A stretch of DNA of 64,000 bases from Kitasatospora sp. MAP12-44 (GTDB lineage: Bacteria; Actinomycetota; Actinomycetes; Streptomycetales; Streptomycetaceae), in contig NZ_JARZAE010000004.1 of the NCBI RefSeq assembly GCF_029892095.1, positions 4,588,001 to 4,652,000 on the forward strand, read 5' to 3'. Below the pieces are notes generated by a model. That model saw nothing but the letters and a program-made list of their open reading frames with translations. It did not search any database and was not told the origin of the DNA. Positions within the stretch are counted from its first letter, which is position 1, and the number at the start of each line of letters is the position of its first letter. Positions 18,192-25,130 of this stretch are shown piece after piece. The position numbers were made by a program, and so were the translations under genes.

Positions 18192-18874
18192 CGCACCTGC
18201 TCCAGCTTCTTCTCAAGGGCGTCCAGGGCCCGGCTGGCGGTCGATTTCACGGCGCCTCGCGAGAGATTGAGCGTTTCAGCGATCTGCGCCTCGCTCAAGT
18301 CCGACCAGTAGCGCAGCACCAGCACCTCGCGTTGGCGGTCGGTCAGTTCCCGCAGCGCCAGGAGCACCCGGCGGTGCTCGTCGTTGACGACGGCGTCGTC
18401 CTCGGCGGAGGCCGCGTCCGGCTCATGCGGCGGCACGTAGGCGCGGGCGGTCTGTCGGCGGCGGAGCATCGAGCGGGCGTTGTTGACGACGGTGGTGCGG
18501 AGGTAGGCGAGAGCGTTGTCCAGGTCGCTCAGCTGCTCTCCGTGTCGCTGGTACAGCGCCGTGAAGGACTCCTGGACGACGTCCTCGGCGTTCTGCAGGT
18601 CGTCCACCAGCAGGATCGCCATCCGTACCAGTCCGAGCCGGTGGGCGTGGTAGAGCTCGGTGACGGTCGGCTTGCTCTCCTCCTCGTGCCCGGCGCCTCC
18701 GCGCAGCAGCCGAAACCGCGAGGGACGCGCGGCAGGGGCAGCGGTCGGGGTGCCGAACAGTGCCGTCAGCAGCACTCTGACGCCTCGGCCGATAGGCCGA
18801 CGGGGGATCAGTCTGACGGGTCGTCCGACATCGAACGACCCAATCGACAAGCCCTGGGCACTCGTTGTCGTCAT
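18188..18874 (-). CDS. SigE-family ECF RNA polymerase sigma factor
   Basis: 228 residues. Region 2 at about 66-130 (ELYHAHRLGLVRMAILLVDDLQNAEDVVQESFTALY), region 4 at about 165-225 (LTDRQREVLVLRYWSDLSEAQIAETLNLSRGAVKSTASRAL). The first 60 residues are an unusual Arg-rich extension; the start is kept at 18874 because AAGGGGG stands 5 bases upstream. Coupled by overlap to the membrane sensor-like gene. A 19-bp dyad lies directly upstream at 18888. Confidence 0.88.
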   Translation of the reverse strand: MTTTSAQGLSIGSFDVGRPVRLIPRRPIGRGVRVLLTALFGTPTAAPAARPSRFRLLRGGAGHEEESKPTVTELYHAHRLGLVRMAILLVDDLQNAEDVVQESFTALYQRHGEQLSDLDNALAYLRTTVVNNARSMLRRRQTARAYVPPHEPDAASAEDDAVVNDEHRRVLLALRELTDRQREVLVLRYWSDLSEAQIAETLNLSRGAVKSTASRALDALEKKLEQVR

Positions 18875-18887
18875 CCGATCCCCCTTG

Positions 18888-18906
18888 AATGATCATTCTG
18901 ATCATT
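18888..18906. promoter_or_regulatory. Perfect dyad just upstream of the ECF sigma gene
   Basis: AATGATCA-TTC-TGATCATT, 8-bp arms with a 3-base centre, AT-rich against a GC-rich background. It falls between the stop of the surface protein gene and the ribosome site of the sigma gene. It could be an operator or a hairpin that punctuates the two genes. Confidence 0.55.
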
Positions 18907-18911
18907 GGAGA

Positions 18912-19874
18912 TTATGCACGGCGCCCACGGCGGGCCCGCAGCATGACCAGCGAGACGAGCCCCGCGAGCGCGGCTACCAGGCCGGCTCCGGCGAGCAGAG
19001 AGCCATCGGACGGGCCGGAGTCGGGCACGACGGCGGCAACGGGGGCCTGCTTCAGCGCGGCGCTGCCGGCGCTGGCGGAGGCAGCGGGCGTGGCGGTGGC
19101 GGGAGCCGCTGGGGCGACGCTCTTCGGTGCGGCCGCCGGGGTGGCGCTCACCGGTGCGGTGCTGGCGGCCGGGGCGGCGGCGACCGTCGGTGCGGTGGGC
19201 CGAGTAGCGGGGGCGGTCGGCCGCTGTGTTGCCGGCGTGCTGGCCGCCGGGCGAACAACCTTGATCGTGGCCGAGGCGGCATCCGACTTCAGGTACTGGA
19301 AGGTGCCGTCCGCGATCACAGCGTCGGTGAACTGGAACGACGTCAACTTGGGCGTGACGTCCGCGTCGACCGTCAGCCGGAAGCTCTGCCGCCACCGGGC
19401 GCCCGCAGCCAGCGAGTGGTCCGCCAGGGTGCTGTTGATGCTCATGGCCGGGTCGCAGCCGGTCTGCAGCGGCACGTTCCGCCATGCGCCGTTGACCAGG
19501 GCCGTCAGGTGAGTGTTCTGCGGAGTCATCCCGCCGAGCCTGCCCTGCGAGACCTCGGTCCAGCCGAAGAAGCTCGGGATCACGGCCACGTTCTGGTAGT
19601 CGGCGCCGGTCCCGTTCCACTCGTCGAGCGTGAACTGCCAGGGCTGCCCGACTGCCGGCGGCGTGATCGAGGCCTCGTAGCCGAGCATGATGTCGCCGTG
19701 GTGGGCCGGAGCGTCCTTGACCGCGTGCTCGCCCGGGCGATCGACGACCGTCTGCCCGGTGCAGTTGGTGTGGCCGTCGGCTGCGGCGGTACCGGCCGTG
19801 ACCCCCGCCACGGCGAGCGCCGCGGCGACGACGGCGATGCTCTTCACAAACCGGGACGAAAGGTACGCGTGCAT
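18912..19874 (-). CDS. Secreted surface protein with C-terminal anchor
   Basis: 320 residues from the ATG at 19874 (GGGGAG 9 bases upstream). Signal peptide about 1-33 (cleavage near TAAA-DGHTN). The extracellular domain, about 34-185, has two Cys (HTNCTG, TGCDP) and several aromatic motifs (QPWQFTLDEWNGTGADYQNV). Then follow an Ala/Pro/Thr stalk of about 85 residues, VVPDSGPSDG, one span (LLAGAGLVAALAGLVSLVML) and RARRGRRA. That C-terminus has the form of a cell-wall sorting signal, but the motif VPDSG is neither LPXTG nor the LAXTG used by streptomycete class E sortases. It precedes the sigma/sensor pair on the same strand. Confidence 0.75.
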   Translation of the reverse strand: MHAYLSSRFVKSIAVVAAALAVAGVTAGTAAADGHTNCTGQTVVDRPGEHAVKDAPAHHGDIMLGYEASITPPAVGQPWQFTLDEWNGTGADYQNVAVIPSFFGWTEVSQGRLGGMTPQNTHLTALVNGAWRNVPLQTGCDPAMSINSTLADHSLAAGARWRQSFRLTVDADVTPKLTSFQFTDAVIADGTFQYLKSDAASATIKVVRPAASTPATQRPTAPATRPTAPTVAAAPAASTAPVSATPAAAPKSVAPAAPATATPAASASAGSAALKQAPVAAVVPDSGPSDGSLLAGAGLVAALAGLVSLVMLRARRGRRA

Positions 19875-20061
19875 GACGAAGTCTCCCCTGGGTATGGCGT
19901 GCTGAGATTTTGAAGGCGGCCCTTGCCTGTCACTCCCCGGCCTCGCGGGTCCGTTTCCCCGCGCCTTCAAACCAATAGACGTCCATCCCCTCGGGAGGTT
20001 GCAGGTGCTTCCAGAGTTTTTTTCAGCTTCGGACGGACGTGAGGAACGGGTCCTTACCTGG
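19875..20061. other. Promoter region of the surface protein gene
   Basis: No gene seen. Contains an inverted repeat TTGAAGGCG (19910) / CGCCTTCAA (19961) about 40 bases apart and the AT-richer TTTTTTTCAGC stretch near 20015. Probably carries the promoter for the minus-strand surface protein gene. Confidence 0.5.
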
Positions 20062-20232
20062 TTAGCGCCAGCGGTCGGGCGATACCCGATGGACGTTGAC
20101 CTCCCGGCCGAGGAGCTGCTCGGCCCTGCGTGCGGCCTCGCACAGCTCGTCTGAGCCTCTGCCGTCGGTTGCCAGCGGTGCGCTCGGCTCTGCCCAGTGG
20201 ACCCATGGCGCCGCGTTAGCGGTTGCGTGCAT
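20062..20232 (-). pseudogene. C-terminal fragment of a nucleotidyltransferase-like protein
   Basis: The minus-strand frame gives about 56 residues ending AARRAEQLLGREVNVHRVSPDRWR, the usual end of short Pol-beta-type nucleotidyltransferases (MNT family or ArsR-linked). The catalytic GSxxxxxxxxxSDxD part is absent. Upstream the frame runs into the antisense of LLM copy 2, so the gene appears cut at that junction. The apparent ATG at 20232 is probably not a true start. Confidence 0.5.
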
Positions 20233-20279
20233 GTCGTCACTGCGGGTTGCTCGCAGCCTCATCTGCCGGAGCGCGCGCG

Positions 20280-20512
20280 TAGGGTCGGTGGTATGCGTCT
20301 GAGCACAGTGATCCTCCCCATCCACCGGTGGAACGAGGGTCAGAAGATCTGGCGGCGGGCCGAAGAACTCGGGTTCCATGCCGCGTACACCCATGACCAC
20401 CTGTCGTGGCGGAGCTTCCGGGAGGAGGCGTGGTTCGGGGCGGTGCCGACGCTGACGGCGGCCGCTGCCGTGACCGAGCGGATTCTTTGGGAACGCTCGT
20501 GACCTCGGTCAA
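20280..20512 (+). pseudogene. Frameshifted 5' fragment of LLM oxidoreductase gene (copy 2)
   Basis: Begins with the same -10 element (TAGGGT at 20280) and ATG (20293) as the intact gene and encodes the same N-terminus MRLSTVILPIHRWNEGQKIW through VPTLTAAAA. A one-base deletion near 20485 shifts the frame and gives a stop at 20500-20502. Similarity to the intact copy ends at about 20512. Differences from the intact copy are scattered, so the duplication is not recent. It divides the sigma module from the AbiE-like module. Confidence 0.8.
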
Positions 20513-20564
20513 TCCTTTTTCACCTATCGCATGCTGACCTGGCCTCCTGTCGCGGGGCTGGCGA

Positions 20565-21329
20565 TCACGGGGGCGAGAGGAAAGCGTAGGCAGACTGGCC
20601 GTCCGCTCGTGCAATGTCGTCGCGCAATTCGCGCCAGCCAGGGTGTTGTGGGTCGTGCAGGGCCGTGGCAAGAGCCAGTTTCTTCCGATCCGACTTTTCC
20701 AGCTGGTCCCGCAGCTCCATCGGGTTCATGGGCAGGGACAGAAGGAAAGCCAGGTCGCGATAGTGCCGGTCGGGAGGCGCAGTCTTGATGCTCAGTGCTG
20801 CGGACTTGGCGACGATCGATCCCAGCAAGCTCGGCCGGCGGATGGTGCCGGTGCGTTCGCCGAGTCTCACCTGGACAGATTCAGTCCGTTGGGCCGCTTG
20901 GCGGCCGCCGGGAACCTCCAAGGTCCGCCCCGGAGGGGTGGTCGTCAAGTCCGCCCGAGGGCCCAGATTGTCAGGGGCCAGCACATCCACCACCAACAGC
21001 CCCGCCTCGACACCCCTTTGGTAGCGGTGCAGCAGGTTGCCCTGCGGTGACATGCCTGCAGGAGCGAAGCCCAGACTGCCCAGGGCGGTCACCAGACGGC
21101 TCAGGCTTCGTTGGTCGGACAGCACGTCCGCGAGTACGTCCAGGTCGGCGCTGGCCGCCGGCGGTGTTCGGCCATGCTCCAAGCCGTGCAGCAAGACCAT
21201 CTGGCCGCCGATCAGGGACCACGCCTGCGGGACTCTCTCCGATAGGTCCAGGAGCACGTTCCACAGGTCCACCAGTGGCTTGGTCATGAGGTTGGACTCG
21301 ATCACGACGACGGCCGTCGAGTCTGTCAT
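20565..21329 (-). CDS. AbiEii-like nucleotidyltransferase (candidate toxin)
   Basis: 254 residues. The Pol-beta/AbiEii-type core is seen as SLIGGQMVLLHGLEHGRTPPAASADLDVLADVL (about 38-70): GG, then His/Arg, then the acidic DLD pair. A later KSAAL..K..PPDRHYRDLAFLL matches the conserved K...R...D.DL region of such proteins. It overlaps the upstream HTH gene by 4 bases (ATGA), as in AbiE-type systems, where AbiEii is a GTP-dependent toxin and AbiEi the antitoxin/repressor. Family by motif; toxin role inferred. Confidence 0.7.
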   Translation of the reverse strand: MTDSTAVVVIESNLMTKPLVDLWNVLLDLSERVPQAWSLIGGQMVLLHGLEHGRTPPAASADLDVLADVLSDQRSLSRLVTALGSLGFAPAGMSPQGNLLHRYQRGVEAGLLVVDVLAPDNLGPRADLTTTPPGRTLEVPGGRQAAQRTESVQVRLGERTGTIRRPSLLGSIVAKSAALSIKTAPPDRHYRDLAFLLSLPMNPMELRDQLEKSDRKKLALATALHDPQHPGWRELRDDIARADGQSAYAFLSPP

Positions 21330-22072
21330 TTGGAGCCTTCCCGCTTCTGCAGGTGAGCGGTTAGGAGTCGCCGCAACAGCTCTGTGGCAGCGGATTCAGC
21401 TCGGTCTTCCTGGGAGTCGAGCAAGTCGGTTGCCACCACTGCGGCCGGCGCATCGCTGCCCTTGGTTGGGACGTCGGCGTCGGAGCGGAGGAAGGGCCAG
21501 ACTTCTGCCGGGGCCACATGCATAAGAAGGTTGCCGCTCGCGTTGTCGAGGGCAAGCCCGAACCCGGCCTCCAGCTTGCCGACCTTGTCGGGATGAACGT
21601 AGATCTCAGCCCTGCCCGGTGCCAGGTAACTGGCCCCTACGCGGGCTGCCGCGCTGATACCGCTACGGACCACGTCCGGGTCGTCCAGGAGCACTGGCAG
21701 CAGTCCACTGTGAACCCGGTACCGTCGGCACTCAGCTCGAGCCCGCATCAGTTCCCCCAGGCGTGCGACTGGCAGCTCGTCGTGCGCAGCCATATTCCTG
21801 AGGCGGCTCATGATCCTGGACCGCTCGGCATCTGACAGGCTTGGAACCCGTTGCCCGCTGAGTGCGGCCAGGAGGCCCCACGCGTTGCGCACGGAGAGCG
21901 GGCGTCCTGCCGCGCTACCGCGTTCCTTCCGCAGCCGAGCGCTGTGGCCGTCGACCAGCCAACGTCCTCCGACGTGCTGACCTTCTAGAGCCCCGGCTCG
22001 GAGGAGCTGTCGAACGCGGGAGTCGTCGATGTCGAGAATGGCGGCGGCTTGTTTCACCGAAAGTAGTTCCAT
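21326..22072 (-). CDS. HTH DNA-binding protein, AbiEi-like partner (candidate antitoxin)
   Basis: 248 residues from the ATG at 22072. An N-terminal MerR/excisionase-type helix-turn-helix (MELLSVKQAAAILDIDDSRVRQLLRAGAL...GGRWLV, 1-44) is followed by a middle region and a C-terminal domain (about 120-235) of the kind seen in AbiEi-like antitoxins (GISAAARVGASYLAPGRAEIYV). Coupled to the nucleotidyltransferase gene. Two identically spaced 36-bp palindromes stand directly upstream, suggesting autorepression. Confidence 0.7.
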   Translation of the reverse strand: MELLSVKQAAAILDIDDSRVRQLLRAGALEGQHVGGRWLVDGHSARLRKERGSAAGRPLSVRNAWGLLAALSGQRVPSLSDAERSRIMSRLRNMAAHDELPVARLGELMRARAECRRYRVHSGLLPVLLDDPDVVRSGISAAARVGASYLAPGRAEIYVHPDKVGKLEAGFGLALDNASGNLLMHVAPAEVWPFLRSDADVPTKGSDAPAAVVATDLLDSQEDRAESAATELLRRLLTAHLQKREGSK

Positions 22073-22081
22073 GAACCCTCC

Positions 22082-22117
22082 TGCGTCTTCTCTCCCGAAC
22101 ATGGGAGAGAAGACGCA
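22082..22117. promoter_or_regulatory. Palindromic operator candidate O1
   Basis: Perfect 15-bp arms TGCGTCTTCTCTCCC and GGGAGAGAAGACGCA around the 6-base centre GAACAT, beginning 10 bases before the HTH gene start. This is probably the autoregulatory site of the HTH protein. Confidence 0.7.
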
Positions 22118-22141
22118 ACCAGCATCCTCCAAGGGGAGCCT

Positions 22142-22177
22142 TGCGTCAAACCTCCCGGATGGGGGAGAGAAGTCGCA
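22142..22177. promoter_or_regulatory. Palindromic operator candidate O2
   Basis: Same 15-6-15 geometry as O1, shifted by exactly 60 bases. The right arm GGGAGAGAAGTCGCA differs from O1 by one base; the left arm TGCGTCAAACCTCCC by four. It ends 18 bases before the -10 hexamer of the LLM gene, so a bound protein could repress both directions. Confidence 0.65.
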
Positions 22178-22194
22178 AGGCGACCAGTGCGCCG

Positions 22195-22200
22195 TAGGGT
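22195..22200 (+). promoter_or_regulatory. -10 element of a leaderless LLM transcript
   Basis: TAGGGT ends 7 bases before the ATG at 22208 and there is no ribosome site. The same element precedes the truncated copy at 20280. Confidence 0.55.
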
Positions 22201-22207
22201 GAATGGC

Positions 22208-23095
22208 ATGCGTCTGAGCACAGTGATCCTTCCCATCCACCGGTGGAACGAGGGTCAGAAGATCTGGCGGCGGGCCGAGGACCTCGGGTTCCACGCCGCG
22301 TACACCTATGACCACCTGTCGTGGCGGAGCTTCCGGGAGGAGCCGTGGTTCGGGGCGGTGCCGACCCTGACAGCGGCTGCCTGCGCCACCGATCGGATCC
22401 GCCTGGGAACTCTCGTAACGTCACCCAACTTCCGGCACCCGGTGACGCTGGCGAAGGACCTGATGTCGCTGGACGACGTCTCCGGTGGGCGGCTGACGGT
22501 CGGGATCGGGGCCGGTGGGGAGGGCTTCGACGCCACGGCGCTGGGGCAGGAGGCGTGGACGGCCAAGGAGCGGGCGGACCGGTTCGGCGAGTTCCTGCCC
22601 CTGCTGGACAAGCTGCTGCGGCAGGACGCCACCACTGAAGAGGGCCGGTTCTACTCGGCCGTCGAGGTCCGCAACATCCCCGGCTGTGTGCAGCGGCCGC
22701 GCGTGCCGTTCCATGTCGCGGCGGCCGGTCCGCGCGGGCTTCGGCTGGCGGCGGAATACGGGCAGGGCTGGGTGACGTACGGCGATCCGCGAGGTCCGGC
22801 GGACGTGCCGGTCGAGCAGGCGCCCGCCGTCGTCGCGGCGCAGCTCGACAAGCTGGCGCAGGCGTGTGCGGCGCACGGGCGGGATGTGGCCGAGCTGGAG
22901 AAGGTGCTGCTGCAAGGGTCGACGGCGGAGCGGCCGCTGGCCTCGGTGGACGCCTTTGTCGACTGGGCCGGCCGGTATCAGGAGCTGGGAATCACCGAGC
23001 TCGTCATCCACTGGCCGGTGCCCGACTCGATCTTCGAGAACGACCTCACGGTCTTCGAACGGATTGTCACCGAGGGGCTCGATCAGCTGAAGTGA
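22208..23095 (+). CDS. LLM-class flavin-dependent oxidoreductase (intact copy)
   Basis: 295 residues from the ATG at 22208. Typical luciferase-like monooxygenase features: RLSTVILPIHRWNEGQ at the N-terminus, RIRLGTLVTSPNFRHPVTLAKDLMSLDDVSGGRL, IGAGGEG, and a C-terminal GITELVIHWP. Predicted to use F420 or FMN; actinomycete members of this size are often F420-dependent, but the cofactor and substrate cannot be read. The gene lacks a leader. Partial copies of its 5' end at 17.0 and 20.3 kb show that this locus has been duplicated around inserted DNA. Confidence 0.85.
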   Translation: MRLSTVILPIHRWNEGQKIWRRAEDLGFHAAYTYDHLSWRSFREEPWFGAVPTLTAAACATDRIRLGTLVTSPNFRHPVTLAKDLMSLDDVSGGRLTVGIGAGGEGFDATALGQEAWTAKERADRFGEFLPLLDKLLRQDATTEEGRFYSAVEVRNIPGCVQRPRVPFHVAAAGPRGLRLAAEYGQGWVTYGDPRGPADVPVEQAPAVVAAQLDKLAQACAAHGRDVAELEKVLLQGSTAERPLASVDAFVDWAGRYQELGITELVIHWPVPDSIFENDLTVFERIVTEGLDQLK

Positions 23096-23112
23096 TGGCC
23101 TGATGGGCCTCT

Positions 23113-23147
23113 GATGGGCCGCCGACCCGTCAGGTCGGCGGCCCATC
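23113..23147. terminator. Hairpin terminator after LLM gene
   Basis: Perfect 15-bp stem (GATGGGCCGCCGACC and its complement) with loop CGTCA, 17 bases after the stop codon. Confidence 0.75.
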
Positions 23148-23344
23148 GGTTGCGGTTCGATCACGACGTGTCCGCTTGGTGGAGTAATAGGGGTGTGGGT
23201 GTGGATTGCCGCTTTGTTCGGGCGAGCGGTGATCTCTCATAATTCCAGCTGACCGGTACTACGGCTGCGCTTCGAGCGGCGGCCTGGGCGTCTCCGCCGT
23301 GCCGGCTCGGAGCATCGCTCCGTACAACTCCTGGGGGGAGTCCC

Positions 23345-24298
23345 TTGTCCGCGCCCGACCCTGCCGGCGACCCGACGCCGGAGCCCGAGGCGGTGGTTGA
23401 AGCGGTGGCCGAAGCCGCGCCCGCGCCCATCGCTGAACCAGCGCCCGAAGCAGTGCCCGAGCTCGAAGCAGTGCCCGAGCCCGAAGCAGTGCCCGAGCTC
23501 GAAGCAGTGCCCGAGCCCGAGCCCGAAGAAGCACCCGAGCCTGCGTCGGAGCCCGTCGCCCGGCGGCTGCCGCGGGTGGCGGCCGTCGCGCTCGCCACCG
23601 CCGGCCTGCTGACGATCACCGCGGCCAGCGCTGCCGTCACCGTCGTGGTCGGCAAGCCCGACCACCCCCGCACGGTCGCCGCCGCCCCCGTCACCGCGGG
23701 CCCGTCCCCGAGCGCCACGCCGAGCGCCGCCCCCGGGCTGGTCGTCACCCCGAGCCCCACCTTGGTGCCCTCGCCCAGCAGCACGCTGCACGGCACGCTC
23801 AGCGGCAGCACCCACGGCGGTGACCTGCGCTACTTCCTGATCCCGATCCCCGACGGCGGCGAGTCCTACGGCTCGGCCGACGGCATGGCGCTGACCATGG
23901 ACGACCTGACCAAGGAGTACAGCGACTCCCCGGACATCAAGAGCATCCTCGACTCGTACGGCTACCAGGAGGGCGTCTACCGCCAGTACCGGACGGCCGA
24001 CGGTTCGATGGAGGTGTCGTCGCGGCTGCTGCGCTTCTCCTCACGCGAGAACGCCAAGGAGTTCGCCGCGAGCTCCACCTTCTCGGCAGGCACCAGCGTC
24101 AGCGTGGACGGCGACAGCGAGGCCAAGGGCTTCGTCTTCAAGCCGGACCAGCAGGCGTTCCCGGGCCACCTGATCGGGGTCTCCTATATGGGTGACGTCG
24201 CGTACGAGGTGACCGTCGACGTGAAGGGCGACCCGGACAAAGCGCTGCTCTCGGACGCGATGAAGCGCCAGCGCGATCGGCTGTCCAGTGCCGGCTGA
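23345..24298 (+). CDS. Envelope protein paralogue 1 with acidic repeat leader
   Basis: 317 residues with TTG start preceded by GGGGGAG. A cytoplasmic acidic Pro/Glu leader (1-72) contains four copies of an 18-bp repeat encoding VPELEA/VPEPEA. One span follows at about 80-100 (VAAVALATAGLLTITAASAAVTV), a Ser/Thr/Pro linker, then an extracellular domain (about 155-317) starting GGDLRYFLIPIPDGGESY. Function unknown. It begins a set of four related, closely packed genes; DLR.LL-type motifs recur at the start of each extracellular domain. Confidence 0.75.
   Translation: MSAPDPAGDPTPEPEAVVEAVAEAAPAPIAEPAPEAVPELEAVPEPEAVPELEAVPEPEPEEAPEPASEPVARRLPRVAAVALATAGLLTITAASAAVTVVVGKPDHPRTVAAAPVTAGPSPSATPSAAPGLVVTPSPTLVPSPSSTLHGTLSGSTHGGDLRYFLIPIPDGGESYGSADGMALTMDDLTKEYSDSPDIKSILDSYGYQEGVYRQYRTADGSMEVSSRLLRFSSRENAKEFAASSTFSAGTSVSVDGDSEAKGFVFKPDQQAFPGHLIGVSYMGDVAYEVTVDVKGDPDKALLSDAMKRQRDRLSSAG
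23453..23524 (+). repeat. 18-bp tandem repeat, four units
   Basis: Units of GTGCCCGAGCYCGAAGCA in tandem inside paralogue 1, alternating ELEA and EPEA codings; the fourth unit is diverged at its end. In frame, so expansion or loss would change leader length without frameshift. Confidence 0.8.
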
Positions 24299-24362
24299 GC
24301 CCACGGACCTCGCAGGTCCGCTCCCGTCCTCCCCTCCGTCCCCTCCTGCGTTGGAGCCCTCC

Positions 24363-25130
24363 GTGAGCACCGACACCGAGCCCGACACCGACACCGACCC
24401 CGGCACCGACACCACACCCCCGCCGGTCGTCCGTGCCCGCCGCCCCCGCACCGCCGTGCTGCTGGTCGGCGCGCTGCTGCTCGGCCCGCTGCTCGGCGGT
24501 GGCATCGGTTACGCGATCCAGGCGAACCGTCCGCCGACCCCGCTGCCTCCGCTCCAGCTCACTGTCCTGCCGAAGTACCCGTCCGTCACGCTCGACCCCA
24601 AGGCGGCCGCCGACGCCGCTCCCAAGCCGCTCGCCATCGACGGCGACCTGCGCAAGCTGCTGCTCAGCAAGCCCGCCGACGCCCAGGACTGGGACGACGG
24701 CTATGTCAGCGGCGACGGCTGGGAGACGGTCGGGGAGTTGGCGCGCAGCCATGGCAGCGCAGCGGAGCAGTTCCGCTACCTGCTGGCGCAGGGCCTGCGC
24801 CGCACGGCCATCGCGACCTGGCAGCGGGGCGCGACCAAGTACCGGATCCAGCTGATGCAGTACGGCCCGGACTCCGCTGCCGGGGCGATCTCCGGAGTGT
24901 GGCGATCGGACAGCGACGCGTCGCTGACCTTCGCCAACGGGATGGAGGGCGGCTATGGAGCACCCACCACGCCGCAGGAGTACACCGACACGACGGAGCA
25001 GTACTACTACGGGGTCGCCGAGGCTCGCCGGGGTGGCGTCCTGATGATGATCGAGCTCTTCTCCCCGGCTCAGGTCAACGCCGACGAGGTCAGGGATCTC
25101 GCGCAGGCACAGTGGGAGCGGCTGGCATGA
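24363..25130 (+). CDS. Envelope protein paralogue 2
   Basis: 255 residues from the GTG at 24363 (GGAG 8 bases upstream); a GTG at 24288 inside the previous gene lacks a ribosome site. Leader rich in Asp/Thr (TEPDTDTDPGTDTTPPP), Arg-rich stop, span at about 27-50, then an extracellular domain starting GDLRKLLLSKPADAQDW. The domain carries WDDGYVSGDGWETVGELARSHG and later YYYGVAEARRGGVLMMIELF. Unknown function. Overlaps the next gene by 4 bases. Confidence 0.75.
   Translation: MSTDTEPDTDTDPGTDTTPPPVVRARRPRTAVLLVGALLLGPLLGGGIGYAIQANRPPTPLPPLQLTVLPKYPSVTLDPKAAADAAPKPLAIDGDLRKLLLSKPADAQDWDDGYVSGDGWETVGELARSHGSAAEQFRYLLAQGLRRTAIATWQRGATKYRIQLMQYGPDSAAGAISGVWRSDSDASLTFANGMEGGYGAPTTPQEYTDTTEQYYYGVAEARRGGVLMMIELFSPAQVNADEVRDLAQAQWERLA

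Noticed and set aside
19800..19874. Possible substrate link between VPDSG-tailed surface protein and the sortase-like protein at 8.6 kb
   Set aside because: The sortase-like protein lacks its catalytic residues and the two loci are 10 kb apart with unrelated neighbours.
20293..20502. The 69-residue frame at copy 2 as a real small gene
   Set aside because: It is the N-terminus of the LLM protein followed by a frameshift and stop; the FMN/F420-binding core is missing.
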